Source of the DNA: Litchfieldia stipae
GTDB taxonomy: Bacteria; Bacillota; Bacilli; Bacillales; Bacillaceae_L
Length of the DNA stretch: 64,000 nt
Reading direction: 5' to 3'
NCBI RefSeq assembly: GCF_014837155.1
Contig: NZ_JACYHA010000007.1
Location: forward strand, 62,001-126,000
Part shown: positions 8,745-16,347 of the stretch, in pieces
How positions within the stretch are numbered: position 1 is the stretch's first letter
How the letters are laid out: each line of letters opens with the position of its first letter
Notes under the pieces: model-generated
The model's database searches: none
Told to the model about the DNA's origin: nothing
What the model saw: only the letters and a program-made list of their open reading frames with translations
Position numbers and translations under genes: made by a program

Positions 8745-10061
8745 TCATGTATTTTCAATATTATGTTCATTTTTTATCTGAGACTCTAATAATACCTTTT
8801 GGTAAATGAATGCAGAAGTAGTAGCAGTTATGATTAGAATATTTGATGGAAAGCTAGTAATAGCATTGTTGTAGAAAAATTCAATTGCCAATACATAGAT
8901 TATCATATACTTTGCTCCAAAAAAATCAAACCTAGATATATTAGTTAACTTATATAATAACACGACTAACATCAAAGTAAAAACAAACGTGAAGATATAT
9001 CCATAATTGCTAACTAAATATATATAAGTACTATCTGTCGGAACAGGATTTAAACCATATAACGATTTATCTAGTCCAAAGGTTCCATTTACCCCCATTC
9101 CTACTCCAAACAGGTATTCTTTTAAGGAATTTAAAGTATCCAAGATTTCGTAATGAAGTTGAATTCGTATTAAAATACTATTATATGCATAATAAGGGTG
9201 GATTTCCGCAAACACTTTATACACTGTCATAAAGTGGGTTGATACAAAAAAGAACATAAGTGCGCTTAAAGATAAAATTGTAATAAGTGGTGTATTGAAT
9301 GTTTTCTTTTTCACAAGAAACTCAATAATTTTTATAAAAACATACAATATTAAACCAAATAAAGCTGTTTTATACGTAGAAAAATAAATCCCTAAAATGA
9401 ACAATGAACCTAAAACTAAGAAAGGCAGTTTTTTAAAATTTAGTAACTTACGACTCTCAATTAATACTATAAAACTAAGAAGCATTAGTGTCCCAGTAGG
9501 AACGAAACCCAATTGTAATCCCGGGGGACGTAATTCTCCTAAGACTGTAATAATTCTAACTCCTGCATCGTTCCCCCAATTGCCATAGTTCAATCCAACT
9601 AAACTTAGGTATTGGTTGGTAAAGATAGATTGCCAAATTGTTGTAATAGAATTCGCCGCAGACAAAAAAACAACTAATTTTATAAGTTGGTTTGTAAATC
9701 TATTAATCTCATCATATTGTAGAAGCATATATGTTGTATATACTACAATGAAATATAAAACTAAGACTAAATCTAACTTAAGTTGATACATAAGAACAAC
9801 AAAATCTACATGCCTACTGTAGGTAGCCATTGAACAGAAAAAAATAACCGACATGCTTATAACCAAGAGATTCACTTTATGAATTCTTGGTAACGCAATA
9901 AGTAGACATATGATAAATAAACTAATTATATAAATTTCTTTCCACAATCGAAGGATAGGATTATCAAAATAGGCAGAAAGATAACCAATTATTCCAGAGA
10001 GTAAAGAAAGTGTTAAAAAGATCTTTAATAAATTTGAGGGTAATTTTCCGGAAACCAACAT
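8745..10061 (-). CDS. O-antigen ligase/polymerase-like membrane protein (Wzy/WaaL type)
   Basis: 438 residues with about ten to eleven hydrophobic segments and one longer extracytoplasmic loop near 290-345 (from MTVYKVFAEIHPYYAYN to LNPVPTDSTYIY) holding the Arg and His typical of this group. Such proteins join or polymerise lipid-linked sugar repeats outside the membrane. ATG at 10061 follows GGAG; the TTG 18 bp upstream overlaps that site. It is A+T-rich and alone: no glycosyltransferases or flippase sit nearby, so it is probably an orphan of a lost or displaced locus. Confidence 0.75.
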   Translation of the reverse strand: MLVSGKLPSNLLKIFLTLSLLSGIIGYLSAYFDNPILRLWKEIYIISLFIICLLIALPRIHKVNLLVISMSVIFFCSMATYSRHVDFVVLMYQLKLDLVLVLYFIVVYTTYMLLQYDEINRFTNQLIKLVVFLSAANSITTIWQSIFTNQYLSLVGLNYGNWGNDAGVRIITVLGELRPPGLQLGFVPTGTLMLLSFIVLIESRKLLNFKKLPFLVLGSLFILGIYFSTYKTALFGLILYVFIKIIEFLVKKKTFNTPLITILSLSALMFFFVSTHFMTVYKVFAEIHPYYAYNSILIRIQLHYEILDTLNSLKEYLFGVGMGVNGTFGLDKSLYGLNPVPTDSTYIYLVSNYGYIFTFVFTLMLVVLLYKLTNISRFDFFGAKYMIIYVLAIEFFYNNAITSFPSNILIITATTSAFIYQKVLLESQIKNEHNIENT

Positions 10062-10330
10062 TTCACGCTCCACATCCAAAGTTAATAACTACCATATTAT
10101 AATGTATCCTAAGAAAAATATTAACCCTTTTTTTCATTTGGTAGAATTTATATAAACACTTAAGTAGATAATTAATTTGTTTAATTTCAATATCTTATTA
10201 CTACTTATTATAGCACAACTTGAGATGTGTTCAATTTCACAAAATGTAAAAATACACCCCCGAAAAGGATTAGTCAATTGTCAACCAAATATTTTCAAAA
10301 AAACAATTTGAACTTTTCTAACATTAACAG
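10062..10330. other. A+T-rich intergenic region, no gene seen
   Basis: Upstream region of the polymerase-like gene. I see no reading frame with a ribosome binding site, no strong hairpin and no clear promoter. Confidence 0.5.
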
Positions 10331-10379
10331 ACTGATTCCTGTCTCTCTACCGCTTCCATATCGTTATTCTGTATATGGC

Positions 10380-10661
10380 GGATAAGGGAAGCTTCGGGAA
10401 AATAAATTATCTTTTTGGAAAACTCTTTTACCATTACTATCTAACCTTGCTGTTTCGTCCTGTTCTTCTGGATCTTCCCGTTGCTGTAGTGTTTGCCAAC
10501 TGGTTGATTAAAACGATAGCTTCAACCTTTGCTTTCCCACGCATCCATTTCTTTATTTGTGAGACATTTTTTATCCCTAATTTCTGAGATAGTAAATCCA
10601 TTATTTTCATTTCAATAGCTTATAGTTTAATTTCTGAACGATAATGTATCTTCTTTGACAT
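10380..10661 (-). pseudogene. IS3-type OrfA transposase remnant
   Basis: ATG at 10661 follows GGAGGGTG. The frame reads MSKKIHYRSEIKL, stop, AIEMKIMDLLSQKLGIKN, VSQIKKWMRGK, then after a shift RFNQPVGKQYS-like sequence. This is the helix-turn-helix OrfA of an IS3-group element with at least one stop and frameshifts. OrfB is not present. Confidence 0.55.
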
Positions 10662-10896
10662 ATAAGAATACACCCTCCAAAAATCATTCCATTGCTGAGC
10701 TAAAGTCAATTTATACTAATAGGTTGCAACCCACGTACTCCTAAAGATTGCTACTAGATATTCATTCCCCACAGTTGACTCAAACTACGACATTAGCCTT
10801 TCCACAATACCTCCAACAACACTGTCCATAAGTTCATATGTTAAAATATAGAATATTCGTTCCGAATGCTTTAAATAGAAGAAAGTTCGTGTACAA

Positions 10897-11163
10897 ATGA
10901 GAAACAAACGCAAATTTCTAATGGGGATGATAGCGCTGTCGATGCTTATTTTAGCAGCTTGGGGAAGTTCAGCGGACGAGCCGAGTGCTACGGAAGACAA
11001 CCAGAATGAGACTACAAATTCCACTCAACCCACAACTGAGACAGCAAGCCTGAAAGGTGATTACCTCAAGAAATTAAATGAGACAAAGGAAGAAATGGAC
11101 GAGCTACGCGCGAATCCGACTGATAGCAGTACATACGCGATGAAGAATGCGGAAGTAGATTAA
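10897..11163 (+). pseudogene. Truncated duplicate of the LprI-like lipoprotein
   Basis: 88 codons matching the gene at 13369 almost throughout: same signal region, same acidic linker start, and the same LKKLNETKEEMDELRANPTD stretch. It differs in three ways. The lipobox cysteine is tryptophan (LAAW instead of LAAC), about 35 acidic linker codons are missing, and it ends after NAEVD where the intact copy continues for about 80 more residues. The upstream 130 bp are also duplicated. It can no longer be a lipoprotein. Confidence 0.8.
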
Positions 11164-11346
11164 ATGACAATTAGTTAATGCGTACTTGGCACAAAATACA
11201 TATAAAAAATGAAAAATACCAAAGATGGTTAAAAATATTTCGTGAGGTTAGTTGAGCTAAGTAGTTTAGTACTTCAGTCACCAATTTACTGTATTGGTGA
11301 CTGTGTTAAATTACAAATAACTAAAGAGCGTCAATTCCGTTGATGA

Positions 11347-11682
11347 TTATTCAGCAACAAGAACCTTCACTATATCTTCATAGTTAACCACATGTAACTC
11401 TCCAAATTTATCGATAATACGAAGATGTTTATTTATTTCATCAATATCATGCACCTTACCCATTAGTAGTTTATATTCCCCATTGTCATAGATCGTATAT
11501 GTCTGCTCAAGGTTGTATTCCACGGCATAATTAATCGTTTGATTCATTTCGTCTAGTTGGTCCTCATCCAGTAAAGGTTTTTCAACTTTTTTGTTATCCC
11601 AATCTACTCTGCTTTGTATTGAGGACATTTCGGGCAACATAAATGCAGCTCCCCATTTAATCTTTCCACGGTCTTTTATCAT
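11347..11682 (-). CDS. YolD-like protein
   Basis: 111 residues: MIKDRGKIKWGAAFMLPE at the start, then a linker and VHDIDEINKHLRIIDKFGEL, as in the YolD-like family. YolD-like proteins are habitually encoded next to UvrX-type Y-family polymerases and are thought to be UV-response accessory proteins. It lies 20 bp downstream of uvrX on the same strand with an AAAGGAGGT ribosome binding site, so the two form an operon. Confidence 0.85.
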   Translation of the reverse strand: MIKDRGKIKWGAAFMLPEMSSIQSRVDWDNKKVEKPLLDEDQLDEMNQTINYAVEYNLEQTYTIYDNGEYKLLMGKVHDIDEINKHLRIIDKFGELHVVNYEDIVKVLVAE

Positions 11683-11702
11683 TTTATTATACCTCCTTTG
11701 AT

Positions 11703-12965
11703 TTACCCTTTATGGCCACCAACAAGTTTCCCACGATGGCGTGAGGTTCCCGCATTGGTATAAGAGACAGCACGTAAGATCGCATCTGAGCCGTACTTGT
11801 TTCTTATCTGGTCCATTACATAGCCGAGTTTATTTTTCTTTTCTCTTTCCACATAGAACAAATCTAATTGCATGCAATCATCATCAACCATATTGGAGAG
11901 GGCAATTGAAATCTGTCTCACGGTTTTTTGCACATAAAACTTCTCAAATAATTCAAGACACACTTTATAAATCTCCATTGTGATATTCGTCGGAATGTCT
12001 ATCGTTTTTGAACGATGAAACCCACCACCATATTCGTCTTTACTGTAACCTACACCTAAGCTGATCGTTCTTGCAGCTTTATGGGCACTTCGGGAACGTC
12101 TTGCTACTTCCTCACACATTTCTAATATGACATGCTTCACCTCTTCAGGATCTGGATAATCACGCATAAGGATTTGACTCTTTCCGAAGCTGATCTGTGT
12201 TTGCTGAATAGGTGCACGAATGTCTGACATGTCTATACCCCAGGCATGGTAGTAAAGTTGACTACCCATGACTCCAAATTTCTTTTCAAGTAGATTTAAA
12301 GGGTAGTTCGCAAGTTGGCCAACTGTTCTAATGCCCATGCGATTAAGTGTTCTTTCTGTTCGGCTGCCGATTCCCCACATGTCAGATAAAGGAGAGACCT
12401 GCCAGAGTTTTGTTGAAACATCATCATATGTCCATTCAGCTATTCCTTTTGTCTTTGCTTCGAGGTCTAAACACAGCTTTGACATGAGCATATTAGGCCC
12501 AATCCCTATCGTACAGGTGAGACCAAATTCACTATAAATATCGTTCTTGATTTTTTTAGCTACGGTTAACGCATCTCCCCAGAGTTTTTCGACAGCATCT
12601 ACCCGAAGAAAGCTCTCATCCACACTGTAGACATGGATATCATCCTTGGGGACATATCGATTAAACAATTTTGTTATTTCTGTTGAGATGTTTAGAAAAG
12701 TTTTCATTTTAGGATTTACTACAATGATCCTAGGGTCGTTGGGGATTTCAAATAAACGGGAACCTGTCTTAATGCCAAACTCCTTTTTAAGCTTCGGCGA
12801 GGCAGCCAACACAACACTTCCTTGGCGTTCCGTATCTCCAACAACCGCTAAATAGCATTCAAGTGGATCTAAGTCCATCATGACTGCGGCACAGCTTGCA
12901 TAAAAGGATTTCATGTCAACACATAAAATCTTTTGATTAGGTAGTTGGCTGTAATCAACCATCAT
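11703..12965 (-). CDS. uvrX: UvrX/YqjW-type Y-family DNA polymerase
   Basis: About 420 residues with ILCVDMKSFYASCAAV (first acidic catalytic site), VVLAASPKLKKEFGIKTG, VYSVDESFLRVD (second acidic site), and helix-hairpin-helix WGIGSRTERTLNRMGI, then the little-finger domain. It copies past DNA lesions. ATG at 12965 has GGAG 6 bp upstream; ATG at 12962 is equally possible and gives the usual MVDYS start. Three GAATNNNNGTTC boxes lie within 100 bp upstream, so SOS control is likely. The gene pair interrupts a duplicated lipoprotein/DUF4181 unit. Confidence 0.9.
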   Translation of the reverse strand: MMVDYSQLPNQKILCVDMKSFYASCAAVMMDLDPLECYLAVVGDTERQGSVVLAASPKLKKEFGIKTGSRLFEIPNDPRIIVVNPKMKTFLNISTEITKLFNRYVPKDDIHVYSVDESFLRVDAVEKLWGDALTVAKKIKNDIYSEFGLTCTIGIGPNMLMSKLCLDLEAKTKGIAEWTYDDVSTKLWQVSPLSDMWGIGSRTERTLNRMGIRTVGQLANYPLNLLEKKFGVMGSQLYYHAWGIDMSDIRAPIQQTQISFGKSQILMRDYPDPEEVKHVILEMCEEVARRSRSAHKAARTISLGVGYSKDEYGGGFHRSKTIDIPTNITMEIYKVCLELFEKFYVQKTVRQISIALSNMVDDDCMQLDLFYVEREKKNKLGYVMDQIRNKYGSDAILRAVSYTNAGTSRHRGKLVGGHKG

Positions 12966-12983
12966 AATCATCTCCATTGAACA

Positions 12984-13059
12984 GAATGTATGTTCTTATT
13001 ATATACACAGTATATAGGAATATACGTTCGATTTCTACTAGAAACAAGAATATATGTTC
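12984..13059. promoter_or_regulatory. Three LexA(DinR)-like boxes upstream of uvrX
   Basis: GAATGTATGTTC (12984-12995), GAATATACGTTC (13018-13029) and GAATATATGTTC (13048-13059) each differ from the B. subtilis GAACNNNNGTTC box at the same single base. Their centres are 34 and 30 bp apart, about three helical turns. Confidence 0.6.
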
Positions 13060-13109
13060 TGTTATAATATAAACGAAGTGGTTGAATGATACGGATAGAT
13101 TTACTTGAA

Positions 13110-13205
13110 TTTGATTGGGAACGTCTTACTTCATCCCTCATCATGTTAATGATTTGTTTCTTTGCCACCCCTTCCTTGATCCATGCATATTTCTGGGGAT
13201 TAATA
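13110..13205 (+). pseudogene. Fragment of a duplicated DUF4181 gene
   Basis: From 13126 to 13200 the sequence follows the intact gene at 14347-14432: both encode LMICFFAxPS and a YFW segment. Only the middle of the gene remains. Together with the lipoprotein fragment at 10897 it completes one damaged copy of the pair that is intact at 13369-14542. Confidence 0.65.
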
Positions 13206-13368
13206 GACTGAATCAACATATAAAAAGTGCCTAGAAACTCCCATCAGATAGTTGCCACAATCTATGACATTAGCTTTTCCATAGAACCTCCAACAACACT
13301 GCCATTAGGTCATATGTTAAAATATAGAAAACTCATTCTACATGTACTAGAAGAAAGGTCGTGTTCAA

Positions 13369-13992
13369 ATGAAAAACAATCGCAAATTTTTAATAGGAAT
13401 GGTGGCTCTAATGTTGCTTATTTTAGCAGCTTGTGGAAGTTCAGGGGACGAGCCGAGTGCTACGGAAGACAACAAGAATGAGACCACAAATTCCACTCAA
13501 CCCACAACTGATGATTCTACTGATGCAGACACTACAGAAACTACCGACAACAATGATACCGAGCACCCAGATACCGAAACGAATGAAACAGATGAAGACA
13601 ACGAAGAAAACACACCAACTACTGAGACAGCCAGCCTGAAGGATGAATATCTCAAGAAATTAAATGAAACGAAGGAAGAAATGGACGAGCTACGTGCGAA
13701 TCCGACTGATAGCAGTACATACGCGATGAAGAATGCGGAAGGTCAAGCGTTTGACGTATGGGATGGATTGTTGAATGAAATCTATGGTGTGTTGAAGGAG
13801 CAGCTTCCTGCAGAAGAAATGGAGCAGCTTAGAATTGAACAGCGTGAATGGATCGAACGCCGCGATCAAGCTGCTAAAGAGGCCTCTCTTAAATACGAAG
13901 GTGGAACGATGGAGCATTTGGAATATACGGTTGTCCTGAACAATTTTACAGAAGAAAGATGCTTTGAATTAGTTGAGGGGTATATGAAGTAG
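13369..13992 (+). CDS. LprI/DUF1311-like lipoprotein
   Basis: 207 residues. A basic start and hydrophobic stretch end in the lipobox LAAC (Cys near 22), then an acidic Thr/Asp/Glu-rich linker (about 25-85), then a helical domain with YLKKLNETKEEMDELRAN, QAFDVWDGLLNEIYGVLK and REWIERRDQAA. The last blocks match the LprI-like (DUF1311) fold, known from lysozyme-inhibitor relatives. It should be anchored on the outer face of the membrane. The duplicate at 10897 is broken. Confidence 0.75.
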   Translation: MKNNRKFLIGMVALMLLILAACGSSGDEPSATEDNKNETTNSTQPTTDDSTDADTTETTDNNDTEHPDTETNETDEDNEENTPTTETASLKDEYLKKLNETKEEMDELRANPTDSSTYAMKNAEGQAFDVWDGLLNEIYGVLKEQLPAEEMEQLRIEQREWIERRDQAAKEASLKYEGGTMEHLEYTVVLNNFTEERCFELVEGYMK

Positions 13993-14146
13993 CTCTACTT
14001 TCAAGTGAGGATTGGGAACAAACTGCGTAGTAAAATGGGCACAAATCCACCAAATTCACCACCCATAAAAAGGGAATTTATGTTAATATGTAAAGAAATA
14101 AAAGATTGCTAATACAACGAGAACTTCTTCAAAAAGGAGTTATTAA

Positions 14147-14542
14147 ATGACACTTTTCACTATCCTGCTTTTTTGTGCTATTTTGTTTTCAATGAAGTAT
14201 TTAATGCAGTATACACTTACAAAGCTCTTCCATGTGAAAAAAGAGGTTTATCACAAGGAATTTGTAAATAGTACTCATAAGAAAGTTAATTTTATTATCG
14301 GTGGGATTTTTCTACTTGCCTTTCTTTATATCTCCTACTTTCATGAAGCGAATCTGACTTCTTCTTTGATCATGCTCATGATTTGTTTCTTTGCCATTCC
14401 TTCCTTTATAGAAGCGTATTTCTGGTGGAAGGATGATAAGGAGTCGAAGTATTTTGTGTTATGTATTGGGGAAGCGGTTTTGTTTGTTGTTGTTGGGTTG
14501 ATGGTTTGGCCGTTTAGGATGTTTGGTTTGTTAACGATTTGA
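14147..14542 (+). CDS. DUF4181 membrane protein
   Basis: 131 residues with four hydrophobic helices (about 2-20, 47-64, 68-88 and 103-125) and the polar motif KKEVYHKEFVNSTHKKVN between the first two, as in the DUF4181 family. AAAAAGGAG lies 9 bp before the ATG. It follows the lipoprotein gene by 154 bp; the pair was duplicated together, which suggests a linked role. Function unknown. Confidence 0.7.
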   Translation: MTLFTILLFCAILFSMKYLMQYTLTKLFHVKKEVYHKEFVNSTHKKVNFIIGGIFLLAFLYISYFHEANLTSSLIMLMICFFAIPSFIEAYFWWKDDKESKYFVLCIGEAVLFVVVGLMVWPFRMFGLLTI

Positions 14543-14570
14543 TGCTGGAGTGGAATTTTTTTAGAGAAGG

Positions 14571-14606
14571 AAAAGCTTAGAGTTGCATGTACTCTAAGCT
14601 TTTTTT
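14571..14606 (+). terminator. Rho-independent terminator after DUF4181
   Basis: AAAAGCTTAGAGT (14571-14583) / ACTCTAAGCTTTT (14591-14603) followed by more Ts. Confidence 0.85.
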
Positions 14607-14631
14607 ATGTATCAATTTGCTTAGAGTATAG

Positions 14632-14763
14632 TTAGTCATGACTCCTTATTAGTTCTTGAATTTTCATATGATGGTACAGAGTTAGGACGATGATCGTCAA
14701 ACTGAATATACTTGATAGAATTGTGCTGATGACGAGTAGTTGTTTGAGACCTCCATTAAACAT
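14632..14763 (-). CDS. Small single-pass membrane protein (43 aa)
   Basis: ATG at 14763 follows GGGGGTG. The product is MFNGGLKQLLVISTILSS, then a hydrophobic run to about residue 30, and a basic-polar tail YHHMKIQELIRSHD. Layout and size resemble the holin-like peptides of Bacilli, but I cannot assign a family. No partner RNA or antitoxin was identified. Confidence 0.5.
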   Translation of the reverse strand: MFNGGLKQLLVISTILSSIFSLTIIVLTLYHHMKIQELIRSHD

Positions 14764-14935
14764 AGTGCACCCCCTTTTTTCTTTTAGTATGTCTGTGAAG
14801 ATTGCGTTCTATTTATCTGCCCTTCAAATTTTTTACATTTTATCAAAAATTGCTCGAAACCCTTGTCAGACATGGTTTATGGTTTGGTGGGTCTGTCCAT
14901 AATAGGAGTAGATTCGAGAAGGACGTGATAAAGTG

Positions 14936-15037
14936 ATGCAAGAGGATGGAAATTTTGTGAAGGGTTGTTTGATTGGGCTCTGTTTTTCATTGCCGATTTG
15001 GGGGTTGATTGTGTTTGTGATTCGGAGGTTGGTGTGA
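14936..15037 (+). CDS. Mini membrane protein with NFxxGxxxGxxxSxPxW motif (33 aa)
   Basis: MQEDGNFVKGCLIGLCFSLP, then IWGLIVFVIRRLV: a short acidic head and one helix with glycines spaced for helix packing. The same motif recurs in the unlinked 38-residue frame at 33093-33209, which has a clear ribosome binding site. That supports both as real members of one small family. AGAAGG lies 10 bp before this ATG. Function unknown. Confidence 0.5.
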   Translation: MQEDGNFVKGCLIGLCFSLPIWGLIVFVIRRLV

Positions 15038-15048
15038 GTTTTTTTATG

Positions 15049-15076
15049 TAAAAAGCCCGTCCACGAGGAACAGGCC
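15049..15076 (-). terminator. Hairpin terminator of the DHFR-like gene
   Basis: On the minus strand a GCCTGTTCC / GGACGGGC stem with G-U pairs and one bulge is followed by TTTTT, immediately after the stop of the gene at 15077. Confidence 0.6.
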
Positions 15077-15640
15077 TTAGTTAGTATGCGAATGATAGGT
15101 GAGTTGCACAACTCCTGAAGAGAACGTTCTGGTGTTCACCAATTGTAGATTCAACCTCTGATTGATATCGACAAACATTGGCTTTCCCGCTCCCAAAATC
15201 ACAGGGTGAACAGATAATCTGAATTCATCGACTAGCCCTAAATTGATGAAGGTGGTAATAAGACTTGCCCCGCCGTAGAGCCAAATGTCTTTGCCTGGCC
15301 GCTGCTTTAATTGATTGACTTCTTCAAGAATATGATTATTTATGTATATGGCTTTGTTGTCAGTCGCTTGTTGCGTTCTGGAGAACACATACTTCGCTTT
15401 GCTGTGAACTAAATTCCACATTTCCTTTTCCGAGTCAGACTCTACCTGTTCTGGCGTGAATTGTCCCCATATATCATAGCTCTTTCTTCCATACAAAATC
15501 GTGTCAATTTGGTGTAAGAACTCATTAAATCCCATCTCAGGGTCCATAATGCACCAATCAACTTCGCCATTCTTTCCTTCAATAAAACCATCTAATGTAA
15601 CCGCTAGATCTAAAATGATTCTTCTTGGTTTTGTGGTCAT
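15077..15640 (-). CDS. Dihydrofolate reductase/RibD C-terminal domain protein
   Basis: About 187 residues with RRIILDLAVTLDGFIEG, GEVDWCIMDPEMGFNEFL, ILYGRKSYDIW, KDIWLYGGASLITTFINLGLVDEFRL and VHPVILGAGKPMF, the ordered motifs of the RibD-C/YwjB-like reductase family. It binds NADPH; the substrate is unknown and it is not expected to be the housekeeping DHFR. ATG at 15640 follows AGGAGGAAGAAA. It stands alone between two terminators. Confidence 0.88.
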   Translation of the reverse strand: MTTKPRRIILDLAVTLDGFIEGKNGEVDWCIMDPEMGFNEFLHQIDTILYGRKSYDIWGQFTPEQVESDSEKEMWNLVHSKAKYVFSRTQQATDNKAIYINNHILEEVNQLKQRPGKDIWLYGGASLITTFINLGLVDEFRLSVHPVILGAGKPMFVDINQRLNLQLVNTRTFSSGVVQLTYHSHTN

Positions 15641-15721
15641 TTTCTTCCTCCTGTTCATCCTAGTAGTATTTGCATTCTTGATTGATTGTACAATATAACT
15701 TGTCTATCGTGTGTTTCACAT

Positions 15722-15766
15722 CAAAAAAGCCCATCCCCCAGGAAATCCTGTGGAACAGGCATTATC
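15722..15766 (-). terminator. Hairpin after DUF2922
   Basis: A GCCTGTTCC...GGGATGGGC-type stem with a T-run on the minus strand, similar in sequence to the terminator at 15049. Confidence 0.5.
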
Positions 15767-15768
15767 AA

Positions 15769-15987
15769 TTATCCGATGACAACGTCTGATACGTTACGTT
15801 CTACAACGCGCGCACCACGCTTGTCGGCGAAGTCGCCACCAGCTGAGTAGAACACGTTTGCTGCAATGATAGCATCCATTGCAACTGCAACTGCTGCTGG
15901 ATCCACTGGTTCGATTGGATTTTCAATTGAAAGCTTTGCGATTTTCCCATCAACTGTACCAAAGCTCATTTCTAATGTCTTTGCCAT
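15769..15987 (-). CDS. DUF2922 protein
   Basis: 72 residues: MAKTLEMSFGTVDGKIAKLS, a DP spacer, then AVAVAMDAIIAANVFYSAGG and a C-terminal RGARVVERNVSDVVI. The small two-part fold is the DUF2922 family. ATG at 15987 follows AGGAGGGGATCTG. It is 41 bp downstream of the DUF1659 gene in one operon. A broken copy of both is at 5683-6002; here no YvrJ gene accompanies them. Function unknown. Confidence 0.85.
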   Translation of the reverse strand: MAKTLEMSFGTVDGKIAKLSIENPIEPVDPAAVAVAMDAIIAANVFYSAGGDFADKRGARVVERNVSDVVIG

Positions 15988-16028
15988 GTCAGATCCCCTC
16001 CTTTCCTAAGTATTCAACTGACCCATGA

Positions 16029-16244
16029 TTAGATCAAGTCGTATGAATCGTTACGGACGAATCCTGCCTTTCTCAAGGATTGAAGGCCAAGAATCGCATC
16101 TGCTGCAACTGCTAGCTCTTCTGCTGAAGCCGTTGTTTTGATGTTGTTGTAGTTCTTGTTCTTATACTTCATTTCACCCTTCTCGTTCACACCAACCTCA
16201 AGCACTAAGCGCAATTGGGTGCTCGTTAAGAATTGCTCTGCCAT
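16029..16244 (-). CDS. DUF1659 protein
   Basis: 71 residues from ATG at 16244, which follows GAAGGAGGTGATAGAC. The product starts MAEQFLTSTQLRLVLEVGVN, then KYKNKNYNNIKTTAS and LAVAADAILGLQSL. The longer upstream extension of the frame has no ribosome binding site and crosses the protease terminator. It is first of a two-gene operon with DUF2922. No catalytic residues are evident. Confidence 0.85.
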   Translation of the reverse strand: MAEQFLTSTQLRLVLEVGVNEKGEMKYKNKNYNNIKTTASAEELAVAADAILGLQSLRKAGFVRNDSYDLI

Positions 16245-16304
16245 GTCTATCACCTCCTTCACACTAGTTATAGGAGTAAGGATGGAAAAAGGGACATAGG
16301 CATA

Positions 16305-16341
16305 AAAAAACAAGCTAGACGTTGAAATCCAGCTTGTTTTC
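16305..16341 (-). terminator. Terminator of the M6 protease gene
   Basis: AAAACAAGCT (16307-16316) / AGCTTGTTTT (16331-16340). On the minus strand it ends in a T-run. Confidence 0.8.
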
Positions 16342-16347
16342 TGTGAT

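Noticed and set aside
10375-10587. Plus-strand 70-residue frame
   Set aside because: Antisense to recognisable transposase OrfA remains on the minus strand; no ribosome binding site.
12968-13219. Minus-strand 83-residue frame upstream of uvrX
   Set aside because: Runs antisense through the duplicated DUF4181 fragment and the LexA-like boxes; no supported start.
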